64,000 nucleotides of DNA from Xylophilus sp042867185 (GTDB taxonomy: Bacteria > Pseudomonadota > Gammaproteobacteria > Burkholderiales > Burkholderiaceae_C): NCBI GenBank assembly GCA_042867185.1, contig JBHZQV010000001.1, forward strand, positions 248,001 to 312,000, read 5' to 3'. A program made the translations under genes and the position numbers. Positions within the stretch are counted from its first letter, which is position 1; every line of letters begins with the position of its first letter. The notes under the pieces are model-generated. The model ran no database searches, was not told the DNA's origin, and saw nothing but the letters and a program-made list of their open reading frames with translations. Shown here one piece after another: positions 51,841 through 60,236 of this stretch.

Positions 51841-53394
51841 TCACCCGCGCCATGCCATCTCGGTCAGCCGGTAGGAGCGCTCCAGCGGGTCCAGGCGCAC
51901 GCCGGTCACCCGGGGGCTGACGGCGACCTGCTGCCGGTACCAGACGACCGGGATCACCGGCAGTTCGTCCTGCAGCACCCGGGCGATCCGGCCGCGCAGG
52001 GCGGTGGCACGGGCCGCGGTGGGCGTGCCGCGGGTCAACTCCTCGAGCGCGGCGACCACCGCATCGCTCTTCCAGCCCATCGCGCCCCAGTCGCCGCCGC
52101 GCGGGCCGAAGTCCTGCGCCAGGGTGCCGCCCGGGTCGGGCACGGTGGCGTAGTTGCGGGCGCCCAGGCCCAGCTGCAGGCTGCCGTCGCGGTGGCCCAG
52201 CGGGATGTCGCCCGCGTTGCCGATGGCGATCTGCACCGCGATGCCGGCCTGCCGCCACTGCTCCTGCAGCGCGGTGGCGAAGAGCGGCAGCTCGGGCCGG
52301 TCGACGAAGGTGCGCAGCACCAGCCGCAGCGGCTGCCCGGCGGCGTTGCGCAGGCCGTCGGGCGAGGGGCGCCAGCCGGCCTGCAGCAGCAGCTGCGCGG
52401 CGGCCGGCGGATCGTGGCGCAGCGGCGGCAGCGCGGCGTTGTGCCAGTCGCCCAGCGTCGGCGGAAAGAGCTGGGTCGCGGCCAGTTCGGTATCGCGCAG
52501 CAGGGCGCGGGCGATGCCGGCGCGGTCGATCGACAGGCTCAGCGCCTGCCGCACCCGGAGGTCCTGCAGCGCCGGGTCGGCGGCGTTGAGCTTGAGCACC
52601 GCGGTGCGCGGCAGCGTGACCGCGGCGATCGGCACCTTGCCATGGCGGCGCAGGCGCTGCAGGCTCACCGGGTCCAGACCGAAAGCCAGGTCGGCCTGGC
52701 CGGCCTCGGCCATCAGCGCGCGGGTTTCGGCGCGGCCGGCGGCCAGGTAGCGCACCCGGGCGATGGCGGGGCGCGGGCCGTCGTAGCCGTCGAACACCGT
52801 GGTCTCGATGCGCTGCGGCGCCGACAGCACCGCGATGCGGTAGGGCCCGCTGCCGACGATCCGCTCTACCCGGCCCTGCGCGTCGAAGCTGGAAGACGCC
52901 AGCACCAGCGTGCTGCTGTGCGCCAGCAACGAGGGCAGCCGGCCGTGCGGCGCGGCGAGGGCGATCGCCACCGTGCCGGGGCCTTCGGCCTCGATCGACC
53001 GGATCGGCGCGCCGCTCAGCAGCGACGGCGCCACCTGCGCCGCCCGCAGGCAGCGCACCACCGCCTCGGCGGTGACCGGCGTGTCGTCGTGGAAGCGCGC
53101 GGCGGGCCGCAGCACGAAGCGCCATACCAGGCCGTCGGCCGAGGTGCTCCAGCGCTCCGCCAGGGCCGGCGCCGGCGTGCCGTCGTCCGCCGCGCCCATC
53201 AGCGTCTCGGCCACCTGCAGCCGGGTGAACATGTAGCCGCTGGCCGCCGGCGCCAGCCCGCTCACCTCCCACGGCCCGACCAGCTGCAGGGGCGCGGGCT
53301 CGGCCGCCCGGGCGAGCGCCGGAAGCGCACCGAGGAGCGCGCCGCACTGCAACAGGCGCCGCCGCTCGACGGCCAAAGAAGAAGCATCGGACAT
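51841..53394 (-). CDS. ABC transporter substrate-binding protein (NikA/DppA family)
   Basis: A 517-residue family 5 solute-binding protein. Residues 1-31 form a signal peptide (RRRLLQCGALLGALPALARA), and the mature part has WRFVLRPAARFHDDTPVTAE, VGSGPYRIAVLS and VRQALSLSIDRAGIARAL. It follows a TonB-dependent receptor gene and precedes two permeases and a fused ATPase. That suggests the ligand enters through the outer-membrane receptor, pointing to a metal-chelate rather than a plain peptide (inference). Confidence 0.9.
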   Translation of the reverse strand: MSDASSLAVERRRLLQCGALLGALPALARAAEPAPLQLVGPWEVSGLAPAASGYMFTRLQVAETLMGAADDGTPAPALAERWSTSADGLVWRFVLRPAARFHDDTPVTAEAVVRCLRAAQVAPSLLSGAPIRSIEAEGPGTVAIALAAPHGRLPSLLAHSSTLVLASSSFDAQGRVERIVGSGPYRIAVLSAPQRIETTVFDGYDGPRPAIARVRYLAAGRAETRALMAEAGQADLAFGLDPVSLQRLRRHGKVPIAAVTLPRTAVLKLNAADPALQDLRVRQALSLSIDRAGIARALLRDTELAATQLFPPTLGDWHNAALPPLRHDPPAAAQLLLQAGWRPSPDGLRNAAGQPLRLVLRTFVDRPELPLFATALQEQWRQAGIAVQIAIGNAGDIPLGHRDGSLQLGLGARNYATVPDPGGTLAQDFGPRGGDWGAMGWKSDAVVAALEELTRGTPTAARATALRGRIARVLQDELPVIPVVWYRQQVAVSPRVTGVRLDPLERSYRLTEMAWRG

Positions 53395-53422
53395 AAAAGC
53401 GAGAGATGGTTGACTACCCGGG

Positions 53423-53519
53423 CACCCGTGGATCCGGCTCCGCCGGTCCACCGGGCGCGCTCCCCTTCCCGCGCAGCGAGAGAAGGGGCGGAGCGGCGCA
53501 GCCGCTCGGGGGGATGTAC
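53423..53519 (-). repeat. GC-rich hairpin repeat abutting the TonB receptor stop codon (copy 5)
   Basis: Ends at the TGA (53520-53522) of the receptor gene. It contains TCCGGCTCCGCCGG, CCCCTTC...GAAGGGG and GCGGCGCAGCCGC, closely matching the block at 9665-9750 in order and sequence. Confidence 0.75.
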
Positions 53520-55673
53520 TCAAAATCTGGCTTGCAACCCCAGCGTCACCGCCCGGCCCATGCCGGGCGTCACCCACACCCGGTTGTAGGAGCTGGGGTA
53601 GTAGCTGCGGTCGAAGAGATTGTCCACATCCAGCGTGAGCCGCACGGCGGGCGTCAGGCGCCAATAGGCGACGATCTTGGCGGTGGTGTAGTCGGGCAGG
53701 TCGAAGGCGGCGGTGCCGGCGTCGGCCTGGGCCTGGGTGCGGGCCTCGCCCAGCCGCTTGCCGGTGTGGGTGACGCCGCCGCCGATGCCGTAGCGCTGGC
53801 CGTCGGCAAACGCGTTCTCGTACACCGCCAGGACACTGCCGGTGACCTTGGGCACGTTGAGCAGGCGGCCGCCCACCTCCAGCGTGTTGTCGCGGGTCAC
53901 CTCCACGTCGTTGACCACCAGGCTGGCGTTGATCCGCCACTGCCGGGTGACCTGGCCGGCGAAGTCGAACTCGGCGCCGCGGCTGCGCACCTCGCCCGCC
54001 GCCACCGAGAAGCCGCCGTTGAGCGGGTCGCTGGTGAGCACATTGCGCTTGCGGATATCGAACAGCGCGGCGGTGGCGCCGATGCCGTGGTCGGGGCTCT
54101 CCCACTTGGTGCCGAGTTCCAGCGCGCGTCCCTTCTCGGGACCGAACGCGGTGCTGGCGGCGCTGCTGCCGGCATTGGGCCGGAAGGACTGGCCGGCGTT
54201 GCCGTACACCGTCCACTGCGCAGTGGGCAGCCACGACACGCCGATGCGCGGCGAGGTGGCCGACGGCTCCTGCGACGCAGTGCCGCCGGTGCGGCGGTTC
54301 GCCAGGCTCTGGTGGTAGTTGTCGGTTCGCAGGCCGGCGACGACGCGCCAGGCGGGCGAGAGCTTGACCGCGTCCTGCAGGTAGAACGCGGTGTTGCGCT
54401 GCCGCTCGTAGGTGCTGGTGTTGGGCTGCGGCGTCGGCGGAGTCTGGCCGTAGACCGGGTGGTCGATGTCGATGCCGTAGGGCGCCGCGGCGGTCGGGTT
54501 GGCCCGCAGCATCAGCGTGTCCATGCCGAAGCGGTAGGTCTCCACGCCGAAAAGCAGCTCGTGCTCCAGCGCGCCGGTGGCGACGTTGCCGATCAGCTCG
54601 GCCTGCACCGCGGTGTCGTCGGAGCTGTAGTCGCGGTAGCGGCGCTGGCGGGTCAGGATGCCGTCGGTGCGCAGCGCGGTGGCCTCGGTGGAGAAACCCT
54701 TGAGCTGCGTCTCGCGGTAGGACAGGCCCAGGCGGCTGCGCCACTGGGTGTTCCAGTCGTGCGACAGGATGAACTGGTGGGTCTGGTTGTCGACCGTCAC
54801 GTCGCCGTCGGCCGGCTCGCCCAGGAAGCGTTCGCGCGGAATCGCGCCCAGGCGGTTGTCGACCGCGACCACGCCGCGGTCGAGCGGGGTGCTGTGGCGC
54901 AGGATCTCGCCGCTGTACTCCAGCACCGTGGCGTTGGTCAGCTTCCAGGTGAAGGCGGGCGCCACCACCCGGCGCTCGGAGCCGACGAAATCGCGGAAGC
55001 CGTCGCGGTCTTCCGCCGCCACGTTGAGCCGGTAGGCGAAGCGCTCGCCGATCGGGCCGGTGCTGTCGAAGGCGGCGCGTTTCAGGCCGAAGCTGCCGGC
55101 ATACGCCTCGACCGCGTTCGCGGCCTTCCACAGCGGCTTCTTCGTGACGATGTTGAGCGTGCCGCCGGGCTCGGTGCTGCCGTAGAGGGCGGCGGCGGTG
55201 CCTTTCAGGAACTCGATCCGCTCCACGCCGGCCAGGTCGCGCGGCGCGTTGAAGCCGCGGTTGGCCGAGAAGCCGTTCTGCAGCGTCGCCATGCCGGTGT
55301 TCTCGTTGCCCGGCAGGCCGCGGATCGCGATGTTGTCCCAGAGCCCGCCGAAGTTGTTCTGCCGCGAGACGCCGCCCACGTAGCTCAGCACGTCGTCGAG
55401 CCGGGTCGCGCCCAGGTCGTCGATCACCTGGCGGGTGATGATGCGCACCGACTGGGGCAGCTCCCGCAGTGGCAGGTCGGTCTTGGCGCCGGCCGCCTCG
55501 TCAGAATGGTAGGTACCCGATTCGGTACGGCCGACCACGTCGGTGGTGGCGAGCGCCGGAGCCTCGGCGGTGCGGGAATTGGCATCCTGGGCCAGGGCCC
55601 CGGAGGCCCACAGGGCGGACACGGCGAGGGCCACGGGCAGGCGGGCCGTGGCGGGAAAAAAGCGAAAGGGCAT
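53520..55673 (-). CDS. TonB-dependent siderophore-type outer-membrane receptor
   Basis: A 717-residue receptor: signal peptide to about residue 28 (ALAVSALWASGALAQ), plug domain (LPLRELPQSVRIITRQVIDD, RIEFLKGTAAALYGSTEPGG), and a C-terminal 22-strand barrel ending in phenylalanine (VTLGLQARF), as required for barrel assembly. The plug motifs are those of the siderophore receptor family (FhuA/FpvA group). No N-terminal signalling extension is present. It lies upstream of a NikA/DppA-type importer in the same direction and downstream of a small cysteine-containing exported protein. Ligand unknown. Confidence 0.93.
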   Translation of the reverse strand: MPFRFFPATARLPVALAVSALWASGALAQDANSRTAEAPALATTDVVGRTESGTYHSDEAAGAKTDLPLRELPQSVRIITRQVIDDLGATRLDDVLSYVGGVSRQNNFGGLWDNIAIRGLPGNENTGMATLQNGFSANRGFNAPRDLAGVERIEFLKGTAAALYGSTEPGGTLNIVTKKPLWKAANAVEAYAGSFGLKRAAFDSTGPIGERFAYRLNVAAEDRDGFRDFVGSERRVVAPAFTWKLTNATVLEYSGEILRHSTPLDRGVVAVDNRLGAIPRERFLGEPADGDVTVDNQTHQFILSHDWNTQWRSRLGLSYRETQLKGFSTEATALRTDGILTRQRRYRDYSSDDTAVQAELIGNVATGALEHELLFGVETYRFGMDTLMLRANPTAAAPYGIDIDHPVYGQTPPTPQPNTSTYERQRNTAFYLQDAVKLSPAWRVVAGLRTDNYHQSLANRRTGGTASQEPSATSPRIGVSWLPTAQWTVYGNAGQSFRPNAGSSAASTAFGPEKGRALELGTKWESPDHGIGATAALFDIRKRNVLTSDPLNGGFSVAAGEVRSRGAEFDFAGQVTRQWRINASLVVNDVEVTRDNTLEVGGRLLNVPKVTGSVLAVYENAFADGQRYGIGGGVTHTGKRLGEARTQAQADAGTAAFDLPDYTTAKIVAYWRLTPAVRLTLDVDNLFDRSYYPSSYNRVWVTPGMGRAVTLGLQARF

Positions 55674-55780
55674 TGGAGTCTGCGACAGAAAGACCAGTTG
55701 CACCCGCAGGACCGCACGGTGCAAGAACAGGCCGTGGCGCGGGGCCACGACGGGGAGGGCGGCACCGGGCGTGCCGCGGC

Positions 55781-56137
55781 CTATCCCGCCGTGGGCGGAT
55801 CGCGTGCCGCGAACCTGCTGCGCCACGGCGCGCGGTGGGCCGTGTCTTCGAGGGTGGCCCAGGGCAGCGGTGCGGCCGGCGACACCATCGGCGCCCACGC
55901 GGCCGGCATCGGGCATGCCGGCAGCCCGCCGTGTGCCTGCAACACGCAGGCGGTGCAGACGGCATGCGTGGCGCCGGGTGCCGGATCGGCCGGTGCCTCG
56001 TCGGTCGCCGCATGCGCCACGACCGCGGCGGCGCTGCCCGGCCCGGCGCAATGGGCCTGGTGGACAACGCCGGCCGCGGCGTGGAAACAGGCCAGGACCA
56101 GCAGCAGCCAGAGGAGGACGGGGAAGTGTTTGCGCAT
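55781..56137 (-). CDS. Small exported Cys/His protein next to the receptor gene
   Basis: A 118-residue protein with a signal peptide or membrane helix at residues 4-23 (HFPVLLWLLLVLACFHAAAG). The rest is Ala/Pro-rich and holds HQAHC and HAVCTACVLQAHGG, with further Cys75 and several His. The pattern is like DUF2946-type proteins seen beside TonB receptors and copper genes, but I cannot confirm the family. It begins 107 nt upstream of the receptor gene on the same strand, so a shared role in metal handling is plausible. Confidence 0.6.
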   Translation of the reverse strand: MRKHFPVLLWLLLVLACFHAAAGVVHQAHCAGPGSAAAVVAHAATDEAPADPAPGATHAVCTACVLQAHGGLPACPMPAAWAPMVSPAAPLPWATLEDTAHRAPWRSRFAARDPPTAG

Positions 56138-56220
56138 GGGAAACCGAGGCTGCGGATCATACAGTTGATACACGGTTCTCAGTTGCGGCCAGGGTGGCGG
56201 GGAAGCCACCCGCGGCCGCA

Positions 56221-56829
56221 TCAGACGCCTTCCGGGCGCGGCGGCTTGGGGCGCGGCGGCAGGGCGGTGTGGATCAGCATCGTCGCCTTGTCCATCTCGC
56301 CCGCCAGCAGCGCCGGCACCGCCTTCAAGGACCGGTCGATGCACTGGTCGATGGCGATGCGGTGGTCGAGCGAGGGTTTTTTCAGCACCCAGTGGATCAC
56401 CTCGGCCCGGTCGCCCGGATGCCCGATGCCCAGGCGCAGCCGCCAGTAGTCGGGGCTGCCCAGCTGGGCATGGATGTCGCGCAGGCCGTTGTGGCCGGCG
56501 TGGCTGCCGCCGAACTTGAGCTTGACCTGGCCGGGCACGATGTCGAGTTCGTCGTGCACCACCAGGATCTCGGCCGGCGCGATCTTGAAGAAGCGGGCCA
56601 GCGCCGCGACCGACTTGCCCGACGCGTTCATGAAGGTCAGCGGCTCCAGCAGCCAGACCGCCTGCCCGGCGATGGTGGTGCGGGCCATCAAGCCCCAGTA
56701 GCCCTTCTCGACGTTGAGCTGCAGCTTCCACGCGCGTGCGAGCGCGTCGATCCACCAGAAGCCGGCGTTGTGGCGGGTCGCCTCGTAGTCCGGACCCGGG
56801 TTGCCCAGGCCCACGAACAGTTTGATCAT
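56221..56829 (-). CDS. pth: Peptidyl-tRNA hydrolase
   Basis: A 202-residue enzyme releasing tRNA from prematurely dropped peptidyl-tRNA. Asn10 (VGLGNPG) and the catalytic His20 (TRHNAGFW) are present, then VVHDELD with the second catalytic acid and FGGSHAGHNGLRDI. Length is typical. It follows rplY on the same strand, but a terminator lies between them and a GATAAT lies 8 nt before its start, so it may have its own promoter. Confidence 0.97.
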   Translation of the reverse strand: MIKLFVGLGNPGPDYEATRHNAGFWWIDALARAWKLQLNVEKGYWGLMARTTIAGQAVWLLEPLTFMNASGKSVAALARFFKIAPAEILVVHDELDIVPGQVKLKFGGSHAGHNGLRDIHAQLGSPDYWRLRLGIGHPGDRAEVIHWVLKKPSLDHRIAIDQCIDRSLKAVPALLAGEMDKATMLIHTALPPRPKPPRPEGV

Positions 56830-56837
56830 GGAGGTGA

Positions 56838-56843
56838 ATTATC
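56838..56843 (-). promoter_or_regulatory. -10-like hexamer just before pth
   Basis: GATAAT on the minus strand, 8 nt before the pth ATG, with no Shine-Dalgarno between them. Another short-spaced or leaderless candidate. Confidence 0.4.
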
Positions 56844-56898
56844 CGGAGTGGGGGTGGTGGCCGGACGCGGCCCGGCGGCGAGCGCACCGCGCCGCCCA

Positions 56899-56925
56899 AA
56901 GAAAAGGCCCGCCGAAGCGGGCCTT
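56899..56925 (-). terminator. Rho-independent terminator of rplY
   Basis: On the minus strand AAGGCCCGC, a TTCG loop and GCGGGCCTT form a perfect 9-bp stem, followed by TTC and a short T-rich tail. It lies about 44 nt after the rplY stop. Confidence 0.88.
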
Positions 56926-56968
56926 GGTGCGGCCTGGAGGGCCGCGCCTCGCCGGCGAGGGCGAAGGC

Positions 56969-57619
56969 TTACTTCTTCTTGCCCTTGCCCTTTTCGGCAG
57001 GAGCGGCCGCGGCGGCGGCCGCCGCGGCAGCGGCTTCTTCCGGCGTTGGCTCTTCTTCGGCGGCCGGCGGCACGGCGGACGCCAGCACCGGGTTGACCTT
57101 GCCGTGGCTCACGAACTTCACGCCCTTCGGCAGCTTGATGTCGTTGATGTGCAGCGTGCCCATCTTGGTCATGCCGGACAGGTCGACTTCGATGAATTCC
57201 GGCAGGTCTGCGGGCAGGCAGGTGACTTCCATTTCGGTCATCACGTGCGTGATCAGGTTCTGGTCGACCTTGACGGCAGGGGAGTCTTCCTCGCCCTTGT
57301 AGTGCACCGGCACCTTCATCGTCAGGCGGGTCTTGGCATCGACGCGCTGGAAGTCGACGTGCTGGACGAGTTGCTTGAACGGGTGGTACTGCACGTTGCG
57401 CAGCAGCACCTTGCTGGTCGCGCCGGCGAATTCCATCTCGAGGACGGAGGCGTGGAAGGCTTCCTTCTTGAGGGCATGCCACAGCGCGTTGTGGTCGAGC
57501 TCGACCAGCTGCGGCTGGCTGTCGCCACCGTAGACGATGCCCGGCGTCTTGCCGGAATTGCGGAGACGGCGGCTCGCACCCGTGCCCTGCTTGGCGCGCT
57601 CAAAAGCGACGAATTTCAT
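56969..57619 (-). CDS. rplY: 50S ribosomal protein L25/general stress protein Ctc
   Basis: A 216-residue long-form L25 (Ctc type), binding 5S rRNA. The N-terminal L25 domain (about 1-95; KFVAFERAKQGTGASRRLRN) is followed by the TL5-like C-terminal domain and a tail of about ten alanines ending in EKGKGKKK. An AGGAGTCAG-type site precedes the start. It lies between prs and pth, the normal order. The poly-Ala/Lys tail is common in this group and is not essential to the fold. Confidence 0.96.
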   Translation of the reverse strand: MKFVAFERAKQGTGASRRLRNSGKTPGIVYGGDSQPQLVELDHNALWHALKKEAFHASVLEMEFAGATSKVLLRNVQYHPFKQLVQHVDFQRVDAKTRLTMKVPVHYKGEEDSPAVKVDQNLITHVMTEMEVTCLPADLPEFIEVDLSGMTKMGTLHINDIKLPKGVKFVSHGKVNPVLASAVPPAAEEEPTPEEAAAAAAAAAAAPAEKGKGKKK

Positions 57620-57666
57620 AACTGACTCCTGTGGAAGCCGACCGCGACCAGTGCGGCTCCGATTGC

Positions 57667-57693
57667 AAAAAAGGGCCCTCGTACAAGGGCCCT
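57667..57693 (-). terminator. Rho-independent terminator of prs
   Basis: Minus strand: AGGGCCCT, a 6-nt loop, AGGGCCCT, then TTTTTT. It begins 17 nt after the prs stop codon. Confidence 0.92.
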
Positions 57694-57710
57694 GCGGCGT
57701 TCGCGGACGG

Positions 57711-58691
57711 TCAGAACAGGTTGTCCTGGTCCGAGAACAGACTCATCACCGACTCGCCCTTGGCGATGCGCTGGATCGTCTCGGCGATCAGCGGGGCCAC
57801 GGACAGTTGGCGAATCTTGGTGCAGCCGCGCGCGTTGTCGGCGAGCGGGATGGTGTTGGTGACGACCACTTCGTCGAGGGCGGTGCCGCTGGCGATGCGC
57901 TCGAGCGCCGGGCCCGAGAAGACCGGGTGGGTGCAGTAGGCGTAGACCTTCTTGGCGCCGCGTTCCTTCAGGACCTCGGCCGCCTTCACCAGCGTGCCGG
58001 CGGTGTCGATCATGTCGTCCATGATCACGCAGTTGCGGCCGTCGATCTCGCCGATGACGTGCATCACCTCGCTCACGTTGGCCTTGGGCCGGCGCTTGTC
58101 GATGATGGCCAGGTCGCAGTTGAGCTGCTTGGCGAGCGCCCGGGCGCGCACCACGCCGCCGACGTCGGGAGAGACGACGATCAGGTCTTCGTAGTTCTGC
58201 TGGCGCAGGTCGCCCAGCAGTACCGGCGACGCGTAGATGTTGTCGACCGGAATGTCGAAGAAACCCTGGATCTGGTCGGCGTGCAGGTCCATCGTGAGGA
58301 CGCGCGACACACCGACGGTCTGCAGCAGGTTGGCCACCACCTTGGCCGAGATTGGCACCCGCGACGAGCGGGGGCGGCGGTCCTGGCGGGCATAGCCGAA
58401 GTAGGGGATCACGGCGCTGATACGTTCGGCCGACGAGCGCTTGAGCGCATCGACCATCACCAGCAGTTCCATCAGGTTGTCGTTGGTGGGCGCGCAGGTG
58501 GACTGCACCACGAAGACGTCGCGGGCCCGCACGTTCTGGTTGATCTCGACGGTGATTTCGCCGTCGGAGAACCGGCCGACCTGGGCGCTGCCGAGGGTGA
58601 TGCCGAGGTGGGAGGCGATCTCGGAGGCCATGCCTGGATTGGCATTGCCGGTGAACACGAGGAAATCGGGGTGGTGGTTTTGAACCTGCAT
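57711..58691 (-). CDS. prs: Ribose-phosphate pyrophosphokinase
   Basis: A 326-residue PRPP synthetase transferring pyrophosphate from ATP to ribose-5-phosphate, feeding purine, pyrimidine, His and Trp synthesis. Typical parts: FSDGEITVEINQNVRARDVF, YFGYARQDRRPRSSRVPISA, VVSPDVGGVVRARALAKQL and the PRPP loop VIMDDMIDTAGTL. The start at 58691 is chosen; the longer frame to 58781 runs through the tRNA gene. It is directly downstream of tRNA-Gln and ispE. Confidence 0.97.
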   Translation of the reverse strand: MQVQNHHPDFLVFTGNANPGMASEIASHLGITLGSAQVGRFSDGEITVEINQNVRARDVFVVQSTCAPTNDNLMELLVMVDALKRSSAERISAVIPYFGYARQDRRPRSSRVPISAKVVANLLQTVGVSRVLTMDLHADQIQGFFDIPVDNIYASPVLLGDLRQQNYEDLIVVSPDVGGVVRARALAKQLNCDLAIIDKRRPKANVSEVMHVIGEIDGRNCVIMDDMIDTAGTLVKAAEVLKERGAKKVYAYCTHPVFSGPALERIASGTALDEVVVTNTIPLADNARGCTKIRQLSVAPLIAETIQRIAKGESVMSLFSDQDNLF

Positions 58692-58749
58692 GGGCGATCC
58701 CGGCAACCTTGGAAAACTGCGGTGTGCGCCGGCGGCGTCACGAAGACAT

Positions 58750-58826
58750 TGGCAGGGGAAGAAGGATTCGAACCTTCGCATGCTGGAATCAAAATCCAGT
58801 GCCTTAACCAGCTTGGCGATTCCCCT
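58750..58826 (-). tRNA. tRNA-Gln (anticodon TTG)
   Basis: A 77-nt gene with encoded CCA. The acceptor stem AGGGGAA pairs with TTCCCCT; the anticodon stem-loop is CTGGA-TTTTGAT-TCCAG with anticodon TTG; the T arm contains GGTTCGAATCC. It reads CAA (and CAG by wobble). It lies between ispE and prs and is likely part of the same transcript. Confidence 0.95.
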
Positions 58827-58851
58827 ACACAGGTCTGCAGCGAACCGCTGC

Positions 58852-59715
58852 CTACCCTTTATTCTGGTTGGATGCCCACCCCGCCAAAGGATGGATACCC
58901 AGGTTGCTGCACTGCCGGACCTGCCAGCCGCTGGGTGCGCCGGTCAAATCCGCTTCGTGCGGCATCGGTGCGAACACGGCGCTTCCGGAGCCTGTCATTC
59001 GGGCGCTGAGTCCGCGTGCGGCAAGCCAGTCGATGGCTTGCCGGACGTCGGGGCATTGCGTCTCGGCAACAGGCTGGAGGTCGTTTCGGCCGAAACCGAA
59101 GTGCTCTGCAGCGAAGCCTGCGATTCTAGCACTGGAAGAATCGCGTTTCAAATGATCTGACAAAAAAATCGATTTCGTGTCGAGGCCTGTGGCAGGTTTG
59201 ACCACCGCGAAGCGCGCGTGCGGCAGTGCCGCCTCGCCCGCCAGCGGCACGATGCGCTCGCCCACGCCTTCGACCCAGGCGTTGTGCCCGCGCAGGAAGA
59301 AAGGCACGTCGGCGCCCAGCTGCAGGCCCAGCGCCTCCAGCCGTTCCAGCGGCAGGTCGAGTGCCCACAAGCGGTTGAGGGCCAGCAGGCAGCTCGCTGC
59401 GTCGGACGATCCGCCGCCCATGCCGGCCTGGGCGGGCAGGTGCTTGGCGATGCCGATGTGGGCGCCGGCGGCGACGCCGCCCGCCTGCTGCAGGAGCCGC
59501 GCGGCGCGCAGCACCAGGTCGTCTTGGGGCAGCGGGGTGGTGAGATCCTCGCGGCTCAGCCGGCCATCGCTGCGCGATTCGAAATGCAGCACATCGCACC
59601 AGTCGATCAGCATGAAGACCGACTGCAGCAGGTGGTACCCGTCGGCACGCCGGCCGAGGATGTGCAGGAACAGGTTCAGCTTGGCCGGGGCCGGCACGTC
59701 GTAGAGGGCGCGCAT
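58852..59715 (-). CDS. ispE: 4-diphosphocytidyl-2-C-methyl-D-erythritol kinase
   Basis: A 287-residue GHMP kinase of the MEP isoprenoid pathway, phosphorylating CDP-methylerythritol. The N-terminal PAPAKLNLFLHILGRRADGY is the family start, and the ATP loop is LPAQAGMGGGSSDAAS. ARMTGSGSAVFA near the C-terminus is the GHMP C-terminal motif. It follows lolB by 11 nt and is probably co-transcribed with it. Confidence 0.96.
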   Translation of the reverse strand: MRALYDVPAPAKLNLFLHILGRRADGYHLLQSVFMLIDWCDVLHFESRSDGRLSREDLTTPLPQDDLVLRAARLLQQAGGVAAGAHIGIAKHLPAQAGMGGGSSDAASCLLALNRLWALDLPLERLEALGLQLGADVPFFLRGHNAWVEGVGERIVPLAGEAALPHARFAVVKPATGLDTKSIFLSDHLKRDSSSARIAGFAAEHFGFGRNDLQPVAETQCPDVRQAIDWLAARGLSARMTGSGSAVFAPMPHEADLTGAPSGWQVRQCSNLGIHPLAGWASNQNKG

Positions 59716-59726
59716 GCGTCGGAGGC

Positions 59727-60236
59727 TCAGCGCTCGAAGACGACGCGCAGGGTGGCGGCCGGCAGCGGCGTGTCGCGCCGCGCGGTGATGCGGCCTTCGG
59801 CCTGCTGGCGGAGATCGGGTGTCCATCCCGGCACCTGGCTCGGGGTGCCGGCCAGCCAGTCGAACAGCGCGGCCACCGGAATCGGCGTGCCGGTGACCTG
59901 GGCCACCAGCGTGTCGAGCGAGCCGAAACTGCGCACGTCCTGGCCCGACCGCAGGGTGGCACTGCCCGGCGCCCATTCGAGCACCGCGACCGTTCCGCCC
60001 AGCGGCGTGAAAAGCGACAGCTGGCCCGCGCCGGCGTTGCCCTGCAACTCGAACGAGGCGGCGAACGACTGGGTGTCCTGCCCGTCGACCTGCAGCGCCA
60101 TGCGGCCGCTCCAGAGGCGATCTTCGGGTGCTTTCGATGCCATGGCCGGCACCATTCCTTGGCATCCAGCTATCGAAAATATAGCAACAGCGGCCGCGGC
60201 GCTCAGGCAGAGACGGCGGCCGATACGCTGCGTCAC
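59727..60236 (-). CDS. lolB: Outer-membrane lipoprotein insertion protein LolB
   Basis: A 169-residue lipoprotein that receives lipoproteins from LolA and inserts them into the outer membrane. The GTG start overlaps the stop of the upstream TPR gene (GTGA). The signal peptide has the lipobox I22-A23-G24-Cys25, and the mature part begins CQGMVPAMASKAPEDRLWSG with RMALQV and SLFTPLGGTVAVLEW typical of LolB. Part of the signal peptide (residues 18-23) is encoded by a 17-nt palindrome repeat. Confidence 0.9.
   Translation of the reverse strand: MTQRIGRRLCLSAAAAVAIFSIAGCQGMVPAMASKAPEDRLWSGRMALQVDGQDTQSFAASFELQGNAGAGQLSLFTPLGGTVAVLEWAPGSATLRSGQDVRSFGSLDTLVAQVTGTPIPVAALFDWLAGTPSQVPGWTPDLRQQAEGRITARRDTPLPAATLRVVFER
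60169..60185. repeat. 17-nt AT-rich palindrome in the LolB signal peptide
   Basis: GCTATCGAAAATATAGC (reverse strand GCTATATTTTCGATAGC). In frame it encodes Ala18-Ile-Phe-Ser-Ile-Ala23, just before the lipobox Cys25. Confidence 0.7.

Noticed and set aside
53406..56168. 920-residue open frame opposite the TonB receptor
   Set aside because: The receptor frame has signal peptide, plug, barrel and C-terminal Phe; the opposite frame has none of these.
58691..58781. Longer start for prs
   Set aside because: The extension would run into the tRNA-Gln gene; the MQVQNHHPDF start is the family start.
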